Shown here one piece after another: positions 54,976 through 63,799 of a stretch of DNA of 64,000 nt. The first letter of the stretch is position 1, and each line of letters opens with the position of its first letter. Origin of the DNA: Winogradskyella thalassocola (GTDB lineage Bacteria; Bacteroidota; Bacteroidia; Flavobacteriales; Flavobacteriaceae); assembly GCF_900099995.1 (NCBI RefSeq), contig NZ_FNCZ01000005.1:1-64000 (forward strand). Direction: 5' to 3'. A program made the translations under genes and the position numbers. Below the pieces are notes generated by a model, which searched no databases, was not told the origin of the DNA, and was given only the letters and a program-made list of their open reading frames with translations.

Positions 54976-56097
54976 TTGAACGCTACGAAAATACTTATTG
55001 TTACTTCTGAATTTCCTCCTCAACCTGGTGGGATTGGTGACCATGCTTATAACGTTGCACTCTATTTAAGTCGTGCTGGTTACGATGTTTCTGTTATCGC
55101 AGATCAACGTTCTATAAATGGTAATGAAGAAGCTAATTTTGATACTACTTTGTCGTTTAAAATGTTGCGGGTTCCGATGACAAACCCTCGCTTTAAAATG
55201 TATTTTAATAGGATAAGTCTTTTAAGAAACGCAATTAGATCAGCCGATGTTGTTATCGCTTCTGGGAAATTTTCGTTGTGGAGTGTTGCTATCTTAGGCC
55301 GACGACGATCGATTGTAAGTTTGGCCGTTATACATGGGTCTGAAGTTAATTTTAGCAATAGACTATTAAAAGTTAGTATAAATAGTGCTTTGCAACAGTT
55401 TGTTAAAGTTATAGCGGTATCTCATTTTACAAAATCATTAATCCCTTTAGAGGTTCAGAAGAAAACGGTAGTTATTCCCAATGGTTTTAATTCTGATAAA
55501 TGGAACATTAATACGACTACAGACATACAATTAAGTGGTACGCCTAAATTGATTACTGTAGGTCACGTCAGTGAAAGAAAAGGGCAACACGAAGTGATTA
55601 AACTTTTACCACGATTAATATTACGCTTTCCAAATATTGCTTACCATTGCGTGGGATTACCAACAGCACAAACGGCTTGTGAATTATTAGCGAAACAATT
55701 AGGTGTTGAGAAACACGTTTTTTTTCATGGTCGCGTTAGTAATGACGTTTTAAAAACAGCATTAGAGGCTAGTGATGTATTTGTAATGTTAAGCACCGCA
55801 ACAACCACGGGAGATGTTGAAGGCTTTGGAATTGCATTGTTAGAAGCGAATGCATTAGGGATTCCGGCCATTGGAGCTAAAGGCTGTGGTATTGAGGATG
55901 CCATACGAGATGGTGAATCAGGATTTTTAGTGACTTTGGGTGATCAATCTGCTTTTGAAGACGCTTTAGAACAGTTGTTGACCTCTAAAGAAGCGTATGC
56001 TAAAACCTCAAAAAAATGGGCAGATGAACACCAATGGGATATCATTATTAAAAATTATATAGAAGAAATAGAAAAGTCAATCGTTAATACTAAGTAG
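54976..56097 (+). CDS. Family 4 glycosyltransferase (TTG start)
   Basis: A 373-residue GT-B enzyme: ILIVTSEFPPQPGGIGDHAYN is the glycine-rich acceptor-side loop of family 4 mannosyl- and glucosyltransferases. IPNGFNSDKW and TVGHVSERKGQHEVI form the linker, and GFGIALLEANALGIPAIGAKGCGIEDAI is the donor site. The start is TTG because the first beta strand begins only three residues later. The gene follows a spacer with hairpin element copy 6, so it may have its own promoter. Confidence 0.92.
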   Translation: MNATKILIVTSEFPPQPGGIGDHAYNVALYLSRAGYDVSVIADQRSINGNEEANFDTTLSFKMLRVPMTNPRFKMYFNRISLLRNAIRSADVVIASGKFSLWSVAILGRRRSIVSLAVIHGSEVNFSNRLLKVSINSALQQFVKVIAVSHFTKSLIPLEVQKKTVVIPNGFNSDKWNINTTTDIQLSGTPKLITVGHVSERKGQHEVIKLLPRLILRFPNIAYHCVGLPTAQTACELLAKQLGVEKHVFFHGRVSNDVLKTALEASDVFVMLSTATTTGDVEGFGIALLEANALGIPAIGAKGCGIEDAIRDGESGFLVTLGDQSAFEDALEQLLTSKEAYAKTSKKWADEHQWDIIIKNYIEEIEKSIVNTK

Positions 56098-56225
56098 TTG
56101 CACACGACTGCTATTTATATGATAATAAAAATTTAAAAGGATATAGTTTTTTTGTGGTTTTGGAACCTTAAAAAGATGAATGGGAATTGTTTGTAAACTA
56201 AAACCTTTATTATCAAAACAAATTT

Positions 56226-56233
56226 TATTTTTG
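56226..56233 (+). promoter_or_regulatory. Possible TAnnTTTG box before the gene at 56315
   Basis: TATTTTTG lies 81 bases before the ATG, inside a 217-base gap that otherwise shows no structure. No TTG at the expected distance, so support is weak. Confidence 0.25.
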
Positions 56234-56314
56234 TCAATCGTGAAAGGCACACGGAGTATCAAAAAATCACAAAATGCAGATGATACTATTATTTTAATAC
56301 CTTAATCAATATCA

Positions 56315-57442
56315 ATGAAATTAGTAATCATATCTCATACTGAACACTATCAGAAAAGCGATGGCAGTATTGTTGGTTGGGGTCCTACGGTTACTGAAAT
56401 TAATCACCTTACCGCAATTTTTGATGACATTGTTCATTTAGGGATGTTATACGCTGGAGAACCGCCAGCAAGTGCATTGCCTTATACGAGTTCGAAAATA
56501 AAATTTGTAAATATCCCAGTGGTAGGAGGTACTGGATTAAAAAACAAATTAAAAATTATAACAGCGGCTCCGAAAACGATGCAATTAGTAAACCGTTATG
56601 TTAGTGCTTCAGATTATTTTCAATTACGAACCCCTACAGGGATTGGAGTCTATTTGATTCCCTATTTAACTTGGTTTACTAGAACACCAGGTTGGTATAA
56701 ATATGCTGGTAATTGGAAGCAAACCTCTGCACCTTTAGGGTATGCCTTTCAGCGTTGGTTTTTAAAAAAACAATCGCGCAAAGTAACTATTAATGGTGCT
56801 TGGAATGACCAACCACAACATTGTGAGACTTTTGAAAATCCGTGTTTAACTAAAGCAGATTTAGCTTTTGGTAAAGCCATTATGAGCACAAAAAGAATGG
56901 TGAATCCGATTAACTTTTGTTATGTTGGGAGGTTAGAAACACCAAAAGGGGTTGGACGTATCATTGAAGCTGTAACAGCTTTAAAAAGTGAAGACAAAGC
57001 AAAACTAGGTACCATTCATTTGGTTGGCGATGGGGCTGAACGAAAAGACTTTGAAACGCAGGCGGCATTAAGCGGAGTTAATTTTAAGTTTCATGGGTTC
57101 TTGTCACGTCATTCTGTTGTTGAAATCTATAAAGTATGCCATGGCTTTTTAATGCCTACAACAGCATCTGAAGGGTTTCCAAAAGTATTGGCAGAAGCTA
57201 TGAATTTTGGGTGTGTCCCTATAGTCTCTAATATTTCTTCTATAGGGCAATATATTAAAACTGACGAAACAGGTTTTGTATTGCTAGATATAAATACAGA
57301 CGCGCTAAGCGCACTTATCACTGATTTCGCAAATCTGCCTGCAAATGACTATTTACGTTTAGTTTCTAATGGACAAGACGTCGTAAAACGTTTCACTTTT
57401 GCATACTATAATGACCATATAAAGCAAGCTATTTTAAATTAA
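56315..57442 (+). CDS. Family 4 glycosyltransferase
   Basis: A 375-residue GT-B enzyme. The N-terminal domain is unusual (ISHTEHYQKSDGSIVGWGPTVTEINHL; FQLRTPTGIGVYLIPYL). The linker is FCYVGRLETPKGVGRIIEA and the donor site LMPTTASEGFPKVLAEAMNFGCVPIVSNISSI, with E-x7-E. The gap before it suggests a separate transcription start. The Wzy-like gene follows after four bases. Confidence 0.9.
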   Translation: MKLVIISHTEHYQKSDGSIVGWGPTVTEINHLTAIFDDIVHLGMLYAGEPPASALPYTSSKIKFVNIPVVGGTGLKNKLKIITAAPKTMQLVNRYVSASDYFQLRTPTGIGVYLIPYLTWFTRTPGWYKYAGNWKQTSAPLGYAFQRWFLKKQSRKVTINGAWNDQPQHCETFENPCLTKADLAFGKAIMSTKRMVNPINFCYVGRLETPKGVGRIIEAVTALKSEDKAKLGTIHLVGDGAERKDFETQAALSGVNFKFHGFLSRHSVVEIYKVCHGFLMPTTASEGFPKVLAEAMNFGCVPIVSNISSIGQYIKTDETGFVLLDINTDALSALITDFANLPANDYLRLVSNGQDVVKRFTFAYYNDHIKQAILN

Positions 57443-57446
57443 ATAT

Positions 57447-58829
57447 ATGGGAATAGTAAAGAAACATAAGCGTTATGATGATAACTTTATTCCACTCCTT
57501 TTAGGACATGTATTTCTAGGAATCGCTATTTATTTTTTAGAACCTATTGCACGTGTCTATTTTTTAGGAGTATTGTTTTATTTTCTGTGGCATATAATTA
57601 CCTCACCCGAAAAGGAAAAAACAATGTTTGTATTGTTAGGGTGTGCTTATTTCGTTGGTGGCGAGGTTTTTTTACGGATGACCAAAGGCTATTTCTTTTA
57701 TGAAACAGGGAAGTACTGTGTATTATTAATGATGCTTGCCGGAATTTTTTATAAAGGGGCCTCTGGTAAGGCTTATCCTTATTTTTTATATCTTATTTTA
57801 TTAGTGCCTGCTGTTATCGTTGCTTCTATAACATTAACTTATGATGCTAATTTTAGAACCAATGTAACATTTGTTCTTGCAGGCCCCGTAACTTTAGGTA
57901 TAGCCACATTGTTTTGCTATGATAAAAAAATATCAGAACAACAAATTTTAAAGATCTTACAGTATTTAGTGTTACCCATCATTTCTATGACTGTGTATTT
58001 GTTTTTGTACAACCCCTCTATACGAGATACCATATCTAATACGGCATCTAATCCAGCAACGTCAGGGGGATTTGGACCGAACCAAGTTTCTACAGCGCTA
58101 GGTATGGGTATGTTTGTGATGGTGGTGCGTATTTATATGCAATCTCCTAGTTTTTTTATGAAAGTTTTAAATATTTTGATTTTTGCAGCTATTGCATTTA
58201 GAGCTGTTGTTACGTTTAGTCGCGGAGGAGTCTTCGCTGCTATAATTTGTATCTTAGCATTTCTTGGGATATTATTTCTAAAATCAAATTACAAAGTTAA
58301 AAATCAAATTATAGGCTCTACATTTGTTTTTTTATTTGCTATTAGTTCTACATGGCTTATAGCCTCAGTTGAAACGGGAGGTATGTTAGATAAACGTTAT
58401 GCCAATGAAGATTCATTAGGACGTGAAAAAGGGGACGCGACCACAGGTCGAGGTACATTATTTATGCAAGAAATGGATGGATTTTTACAAGATCCTATAT
58501 TTGGTATTGGGGCTAGCAGAACTAAGGATATACGTGTACAAGAAACAGGAGAACAGTTACCAACACATAATGAAGTTGGTCGTTTATTAGGAGAGCATGG
58601 GATGCTTGGTATTATTATATTACTGATTTTAATTATAAAACCCTTAGCATATCGCGCAAGACATCCAAGCAGTTATTTTTTTTATGCCTTTTTGTTTTTT
58701 TGGTTTGCCACCATTAATCATACAGGAATGCGGATTGCTGCACCTTCGTTATTTTATGCATTAGCTTTATTAAATATTACAAATGTTAAGAAGAAAAATA
58801 TTATACATAGGAAACAACTTGTACAATAA
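57447..58829 (+). CDS. O-antigen ligase/polymerase (Wzy/WaaL-like)
   Basis: A 460-residue membrane protein with about eleven TM segments. It has a large outer loop containing RGTLFMQEMDGFLQDPIFGIGASRTKD and PTHNEVGRLLGEHGMLGII, the Wzy_C signature, and FSRGGVFAAII near 250. It either polymerises repeat units in the periplasm (Wzy) or joins finished glycan to a lipid acceptor (WaaL); sequence alone does not separate the two. With an ABC exporter and no flippase in view, ligase is the more economical reading. It overlaps the next gene by 47 bases. Confidence 0.85.
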   Translation: MGIVKKHKRYDDNFIPLLLGHVFLGIAIYFLEPIARVYFLGVLFYFLWHIITSPEKEKTMFVLLGCAYFVGGEVFLRMTKGYFFYETGKYCVLLMMLAGIFYKGASGKAYPYFLYLILLVPAVIVASITLTYDANFRTNVTFVLAGPVTLGIATLFCYDKKISEQQILKILQYLVLPIISMTVYLFLYNPSIRDTISNTASNPATSGGFGPNQVSTALGMGMFVMVVRIYMQSPSFFMKVLNILIFAAIAFRAVVTFSRGGVFAAIICILAFLGILFLKSNYKVKNQIIGSTFVFLFAISSTWLIASVETGGMLDKRYANEDSLGREKGDATTGRGTLFMQEMDGFLQDPIFGIGASRTKDIRVQETGEQLPTHNEVGRLLGEHGMLGIIILLILIIKPLAYRARHPSSYFFYAFLFFWFATINHTGMRIAAPSLFYALALLNITNVKKKNIIHRKQLVQ

Positions 58830-59805
58830 TAAAACTAATCCTTCCTCGATACAGGTTATAGGAGGCCAGTTGGAGAGTGAAGGGTTTGATATGTTGTATA
58901 GTTCAAGCAAAAATAATAAGATCTTAAGGCTATTTGATATGCTTTATTCTTGTATAAAGTATAGAAAAGCCGTTAGTAACGTCATCATTGATACATATAG
59001 TACAAGCAATTTTTATTTTGCCGTCTTTGTAGGGCAATTATGTCAACTTTTAAAATTGCCTTATGTTTTAAGTTTGAACGGTGGTAATTTGCCAGCACGA
59101 TTACAGAATAGTCCTAAATTATGTGCCATTACTTTTAAGCCTGCTAAAGCCTTAGTGTCACCATCCTTGTATTTGATGGATGCTTTTCATAAACATGGTT
59201 ATTTGGACGTTACCTATATTCCTAACGCATTGAATCTAAATCATTATAAATTTAAGACGAGACCTATAGAAGACCTTAATTTATTTTGGCTTCGTTCTTT
59301 TTGTAAAATATATAATCCTTGCTTAGCTGTTGATGTACTGAAAGCTTTAAAAGAGCAAGGTTATAAGGTGAGTTTATGCATGGCAGGCCCAGATACAGAT
59401 GGTTCTCTTAAAAAAGTAAAAAAACACGCTAAGGCTTTAAATGTAGAGGTTTTTACACCTGGAAAGCTCACTAAAACAGAATGGACCGATCTCGCCAAAG
59501 ATTACAATGTTTTTATTAATACGACAAACTTTGATAATATGCCAGTAAGTGTTATTGAAGCCATGGCCCTAGGTTTACCTATAGTCTCTACTAATGTTGG
59601 TGGTATGCCATTTCTAATTGAAGATGGGGTTGATGGTATTTTGGTGCCACCTAATAATTCAAAAGTATTTGTGGATGCCATTTTAAAATTAAAATCTCAA
59701 CCCAAAGAGACGGAAACGATGGTGGCTAAGGCTCGTGAAAAAGTAGAACAGTATGATTGGATGCTTTTAAAAGAAAGTTGGGTTAAAGTTTTAAACGCTA
59801 TTTAG
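58783..59805 (+). CDS. Family 4 glycosyltransferase
   Basis: A 340-residue GT-B enzyme: ILYIGNNLYNNKTNPSSIQVIGGQL near the start, LSLNGGNLPARL in the acceptor domain, IPNALNLNHYKF, then FINTTNFDNMPVSVIEAMALGLPIVSTNVGGMPFLI as donor site. Asp-Asn-Met-Pro replaces the usual Glu-Gly-x-Pro. The ATG at 58783 gives a long overlap with the membrane protein gene, but it is needed to keep the first beta strand, so the overlap looks real. Confidence 0.9.
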   Translation: MLRRKILYIGNNLYNNKTNPSSIQVIGGQLESEGFDMLYSSSKNNKILRLFDMLYSCIKYRKAVSNVIIDTYSTSNFYFAVFVGQLCQLLKLPYVLSLNGGNLPARLQNSPKLCAITFKPAKALVSPSLYLMDAFHKHGYLDVTYIPNALNLNHYKFKTRPIEDLNLFWLRSFCKIYNPCLAVDVLKALKEQGYKVSLCMAGPDTDGSLKKVKKHAKALNVEVFTPGKLTKTEWTDLAKDYNVFINTTNFDNMPVSVIEAMALGLPIVSTNVGGMPFLIEDGVDGILVPPNNSKVFVDAILKLKSQPKETETMVAKAREKVEQYDWMLLKESWVKVLNAI

Positions 59806-59876
59806 TTTTTTAATTATAAAAGGTCCCTTATTAATAATATATTGCATTGCCTAAATTTTGATTGATAAATAAAAAA

Positions 59877-60695
59877 ATGAACGATAATCACAATAAAACT
59901 TTAGAAGTTAATAAACGTCAAAAAGAGTTCTACAACGACACTAATAAGCATAAGAACTTCGCTACAAAGCTTTGGTCAAAGTTAAGAAATGGAACTTTGC
60001 ATAAATATACTAATGACTTAGATCTTAAAAATAAGGTGTATTCAGAGCATAAATTATGGTTAGGGGATTTAGAGGATAAAAAAGTGCTTGACTTAGGTTG
60101 TTTAAGAGGAAACAATCTTTCTTTATATATGGCCAAAAACGCAAAAGAATATGTTGGTATTGATCTCAGTGATGTGGCCATAGAAGAATTAAACGAGAAG
60201 CTAATTAATGCAGGTTGCACAAATGCAAAAGGAATTGCTGTTGATTTTTTATCAGCAGATTTTAAGCATTCTAACTTTGATGTCATATATGCCTATGGTG
60301 TTTTACATCATTTTGAGGATTTTGATTTACTAATTAATAAATTAAATGAGAAATTAGCAAAAAAGGGTAGCATTATATCTTATGACCCTTTAGAAACTAG
60401 TTTCCCTATAAAGGTAGTAAGAATGCTATATAGACCTTTTCAGACTGATAAAGACTGGGAGTGGCCATTCACTAAGACGACATTAAAAAAATTAGATTCA
60501 AATTTTACTATCGTGGAAAAAAGAGGGATTCTTGGTCAAAGTAAATATGGCTTGTTATTAAATTTCTTGCCTTTATCTTCTAACTTTAAAAAAGACAAAA
60601 TTCGAAAAATGATTGATAAGGATTGGAACGCTAAAAAGTGGACAGCTATCTATCCATGTATGCATCTCACAATGCTGTTAAGAAAAAAAGCATAA
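59877..60695 (+). CDS. Class I SAM-dependent methyltransferase
   Basis: A 272-residue enzyme: motif I KVLDLGCLRGNNLSLYMA (about 66-83), YVGIDLSDVAIEELNEKL, and FDVIYAYGVLHHFEDFDLLINKL with the HHF of the Methyltransf_11 family. The C-terminal part (AIYPCMHLTMLLRKK) is hydrophobic. I use the ATG at 59877; a TTG at 59862 would add only five residues. It may methylate the polymer end, which in Wzt-type systems can stop growth and mark it for export, but this is inference. Confidence 0.85.
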   Translation: MNDNHNKTLEVNKRQKEFYNDTNKHKNFATKLWSKLRNGTLHKYTNDLDLKNKVYSEHKLWLGDLEDKKVLDLGCLRGNNLSLYMAKNAKEYVGIDLSDVAIEELNEKLINAGCTNAKGIAVDFLSADFKHSNFDVIYAYGVLHHFEDFDLLINKLNEKLAKKGSIISYDPLETSFPIKVVRMLYRPFQTDKDWEWPFTKTTLKKLDSNFTIVEKRGILGQSKYGLLLNFLPLSSNFKKDKIRKMIDKDWNAKKWTAIYPCMHLTMLLRKKA

Positions 60696-60706
60696 TCGCT
60701 TTTTTT
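60683..60706 (+). terminator. Weak terminator at the end of the methyltransferase gene
   Basis: AAAAAAAGC and GCTTTTTTT flank a six-base loop that contains the stop codon. Only two G:C pairs support the stem, so efficiency is doubtful, but it is followed by T bases and a 290-base gap. Confidence 0.4.
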
Positions 60707-60997
60707 TATTTAAGGTGTAGGTTACTCAATAAACCCTATCTTAAATAAGTGATGATTCTTTTAAATTTTTATATAATAAATGGTTTTTAATTTACACAAA
60801 ACATTGATGTTGTAACATCTGTATTTTACTGCGTGAACGAGCAAAATATTAATGACGTTGAATGTTAAAAAAGATCATGAAAAGCGGAAAACCTTGATTG
60901 GTATGGTATAATGCTCAAAAAGGAAAGTTCTTTTATTCTAAATAAATGTTAAAAACCCATTAGACTTCTTATATTTACAGCAGAGTTTATATGCATA
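60707..60997. other. Gap before the WcaJ-like gene
   Basis: About 290 AT-rich bases. TATATTTA at 60970-60977 resembles the -7 box with one mismatch and lies 20 bases before the ATG, so the WcaJ-like gene may be transcribed on its own. No repeat of the families seen elsewhere. Confidence 0.35.
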
Positions 60998-62392
60998 ATG
61001 TCTAAGAGAAAAAGTATACATTTCGAAGTTTCCGAACGCAAGATTCTCCTCAGGATTGTTGATTTATTAATGGTGTTTTTAGGCGTCTATGCTTTAAGCT
61101 ATCATTTTGATTTTGAATACATTGTTTTTAGCATAGAGAATAGTGTTGCCTTAATCTTACTAGGGGTTTATGTTGCGCTTTTTGGAACCATTTTTGAATT
61201 GTACGATCTTCAAAAAGCGAGTCAGTTTGATACGACGTTTAAAAATATTGTGATTACTGTTTCTACTGTTGTCTTATTTTATCTTTTAACTCCTGTATTG
61301 TCTCCTTATTTACCAGTAGAGCGGTTGCAGATTGTTTATCTTTATATAACGCTTATTGTATCTCTTTTTTTATGGCGCCTCATTTATATTAATCTAGTAG
61401 AATCTCCACGATTTTATAAGCGCGTGCTCTTAGTTGGTGAAATTTCTAATATCGATGGCTTAATAAAAGCATTAAACACGTCTGACCCTAATTATAAAAT
61501 AGTTGGTTTTATTAATAGTGAAATTTCATCGACAGAATCCGTGAAATTTAAGGGACTTCCAGAATATGATGCTAAAGACTTTTTAGAAACTATTAAAAAA
61601 GAAAAAATTTCTGAAATTTTAGTTGCGAGTTTTAACACGGAAGCCATAATGACCGAAGTGTATCACAATTTAATTTCCTTATTAGAACGTGGGTTTAAAA
61701 TTAGAGATTATACTCAAGTTTATGAAGAGTTATTGCATAAAGTGCCAATTCAATTCGTAGGAAAAGATTTCTATAAGTATTTCCCTTTTAGCCGAAGTAA
61801 CGAGAATAAACTTTACATATTCGTTCAGCGTACCTTTGATATTGTTTTTGCTATTATTGGATTGGTTTTAGGTGTATTTTTAGTGCCTTTTATTTTATTA
61901 GGAAATTTTATAGGGAATAAAGGCCCCTTGTTTTATACTCAAGAACGTGTTGGAAAAAATAGTAAAATGTTCAATATTCTTAAGTTGAGAACAATGGTTG
62001 TTAATGCTGAGGCTGACGGCGTAAAGTGGGCACAAAAAAATGATACGCGAATTACAGCTTTTGGGATGTTTTTAAGACGCTCACGTATGGATGAAATTCC
62101 ACAATTTTATAATGTCCTAAAAGGTGAAATGAGTATTATTGGACCACGCCCCGAACGTCCATTCTTTGTTAATGAATTATCACGTATCATTCCGTTCTAT
62201 GAAACACGTCATATTATAAAACCTGGTTTAACGGGTTGGGCTCAAGTTAAAACCCGATATGGTTCATCTGTAGATGATAGCTTAACTAAACTTCAATACG
62301 ATTTGTTTTATATTAAACACAGAAGTATATTTTTAGACTTTAATATCTTTATTAAAACATTAAGTACTATTCTGTATTACCGAGGGCAGTAA
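60998..62392 (+). CDS. Initiating sugar phosphotransferase, WcaJ type
   Basis: A 464-residue polyprenyl-phosphate glycosyl-1-phosphate transferase. It has four N-terminal TM segments (to about 145), a CoA-binding-like Rossmann domain (about 145-260) and a TM re-entrant helix near 285-310. The catalytic bacterial transferase domain follows, with FNILKLRTMVVNAEADG, RRSRMDEIPQFYNVLKGEMSIIGPRPERP and GLTGWAQVKTRYG. It starts a glycan chain by loading hexose-1-phosphate on undecaprenyl phosphate. It closes the locus and duplicates the role of the short enzyme at 21391, perhaps with different sugar choice. Confidence 0.93.
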   Translation: MSKRKSIHFEVSERKILLRIVDLLMVFLGVYALSYHFDFEYIVFSIENSVALILLGVYVALFGTIFELYDLQKASQFDTTFKNIVITVSTVVLFYLLTPVLSPYLPVERLQIVYLYITLIVSLFLWRLIYINLVESPRFYKRVLLVGEISNIDGLIKALNTSDPNYKIVGFINSEISSTESVKFKGLPEYDAKDFLETIKKEKISEILVASFNTEAIMTEVYHNLISLLERGFKIRDYTQVYEELLHKVPIQFVGKDFYKYFPFSRSNENKLYIFVQRTFDIVFAIIGLVLGVFLVPFILLGNFIGNKGPLFYTQERVGKNSKMFNILKLRTMVVNAEADGVKWAQKNDTRITAFGMFLRRSRMDEIPQFYNVLKGEMSIIGPRPERPFFVNELSRIIPFYETRHIIKPGLTGWAQVKTRYGSSVDDSLTKLQYDLFYIKHRSIFLDFNIFIKTLSTILYYRGQ

Positions 62393-62398
62393 TTTCTT

Positions 62399-62423
62399 GA
62401 GTTAAGAGTTAAGAGTTAAGAGT
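62399..62423. repeat. GAGTTAA 7-mer tract
   Basis: About 3.5 units of the 7-mer seen in eight copies at 13988-14046, directly after the WcaJ-like stop. The remaining 200 bases up to the DUF4105 stop show no clear terminator. Confidence 0.7.
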
Positions 62424-62621
62424 TGTGAAGAATTGAGAAATTACTTTATTCGAACAATCAGATTACCACATATCACTTAAAGAGAAAATTATACTTTTTT
62501 TTGATCTTTTCAAATTCTCAAAATCTGATATTCAAATAGGATTGATCAGGTGAATTAAATAATACAAATCCAACTAGATATTAATTGAGGATTGCTGATT
62601 TAAATGGCATGTTGTTTAATC

Positions 62622-63791
62622 TTAATTCTGATTAAAGAATTTGACTAAATAGATATATCGTATTAATAGAGCAATCAGCAAAGGAATTAAACCTATTGTA
62701 AATACCTGCACACCGATAACCCAATGCGACGTTAATAGACAAAGCATTATGATTAGGAATTTTAAGTATTTTCTAAACCACGTTTTAACTTCAGGCTTAA
62801 GTAGCTGAGCGATTACAAAAATATTAAGCGGAAACGCCCATAATACATTATAGTTTTGCGCAGTGGCTGAATGATCCGTAGCGAACCATAAAAACAAAAT
62901 GAGAATTCCAATAATTCCTGTAATACTAAAAAGCAAAAGATCCAACCACTTACTTCGTACCTTATTTTTATAATCTTTATACGTTATAAATAAAATAATG
63001 ATGGCTAGTAGTCCAATTACCACCAATGGACTAAATAGAACACGCGATGCTGCATTGGTATCTTTTTTTTGATACAATACCGTTGAACTTGCAATAAGAC
63101 TTTCAGAGGTACTTGTTTCTGCGGTTTCAAAAAAGGCATGAATGTATTTTGGTAAAAACATAAACTCATGCGCTGTAGCCTGTTTATCAATAACAGCTCC
63201 TAATGCGATGTCAATACCAAAGCTTCCCCAAGAGTTTAAGCCTACATGCTCATGTATAAGTTCACGAAATGTTTTTGGCTCTAAATTTTCGGGTTTTATA
63301 AAGTTTATATCACCATTTGTCGTGGTCTGTGCAACATCTCTAATTCGAGTAGCACAATTATCATAGAAAAAATCGTATAAATACCGTCTGTTTTCGGGTT
63401 TGTAATTGTTTTCTAGGTAGTTGAATAGATTCTGTTTTTCTTGGGTAGAAAGGTTTAAAACCTGTTCTTCAATCGTACGATTCGCATTGGTATACGCATA
63501 ATAAAAGCCATCGAAGTTATGTCTGCTAATGAGATAGTTGAGTTTTCCTTGTGCGAATTTTAAATAAAAATTAGGAGCGCCAAAATCGTATTCACCGTAA
63601 CCGTATACAACGTCGATTCCGCGATTTTGATCTTTAATTCTGAAAGCATTATGTCCGAAAGCATCATTTAGCGATTCACCAGGTCCTATCGTTATTACCG
63701 ATATTTTTGCGTTTTCGGAAAGTTGAAATTGCTGAGCAAATGTTGAAGCAATAGTCAATAGGAAAATAAACGAGAGTAACTTTAATTTCAT
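62622..63791 (-). CDS. DUF4105 (Lnb-like) membrane protein
   Basis: A 389-residue protein. It has a signal peptide (1-19), then a periplasmic DUF4105 domain (about 25-240) with GPGESLNDAFGHNAFRI and FFYDNCATRIRD carrying the conserved His and Cys. About five TM helices fill the C-terminal 150 residues. The domain is shared with Lnb, a lipoprotein intramolecular transacylase, so action on lipoproteins or lipids is a possibility; the Bacteroidota members are not characterised to my knowledge. It lies eight bases after the PorV-like gene in the same direction. Confidence 0.85.
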   Translation of the reverse strand: MKLKLLSFIFLLTIASTFAQQFQLSENAKISVITIGPGESLNDAFGHNAFRIKDQNRGIDVVYGYGEYDFGAPNFYLKFAQGKLNYLISRHNFDGFYYAYTNANRTIEEQVLNLSTQEKQNLFNYLENNYKPENRRYLYDFFYDNCATRIRDVAQTTTNGDINFIKPENLEPKTFRELIHEHVGLNSWGSFGIDIALGAVIDKQATAHEFMFLPKYIHAFFETAETSTSESLIASSTVLYQKKDTNAASRVLFSPLVVIGLLAIIILFITYKDYKNKVRSKWLDLLLFSITGIIGILILFLWFATDHSATAQNYNVLWAFPLNIFVIAQLLKPEVKTWFRKYLKFLIIMLCLLTSHWVIGVQVFTIGLIPLLIALLIRYIYLVKFFNQN

Positions 63792-63799
63792 AAGTAAAA

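Noticed and set aside
59930..60286. 118-codon minus ORF
   Set aside because: It lies antisense to the core of a clear methyltransferase and shows no domain or start signal.
17990..62392. Wzx flippase gene
   Set aside because: I checked the polytopic proteins: MBOAT (outside the locus), ABC permease, the Wzy/WaaL-like protein and WcaJ. None has the 12-14 TM pattern of a flippase.
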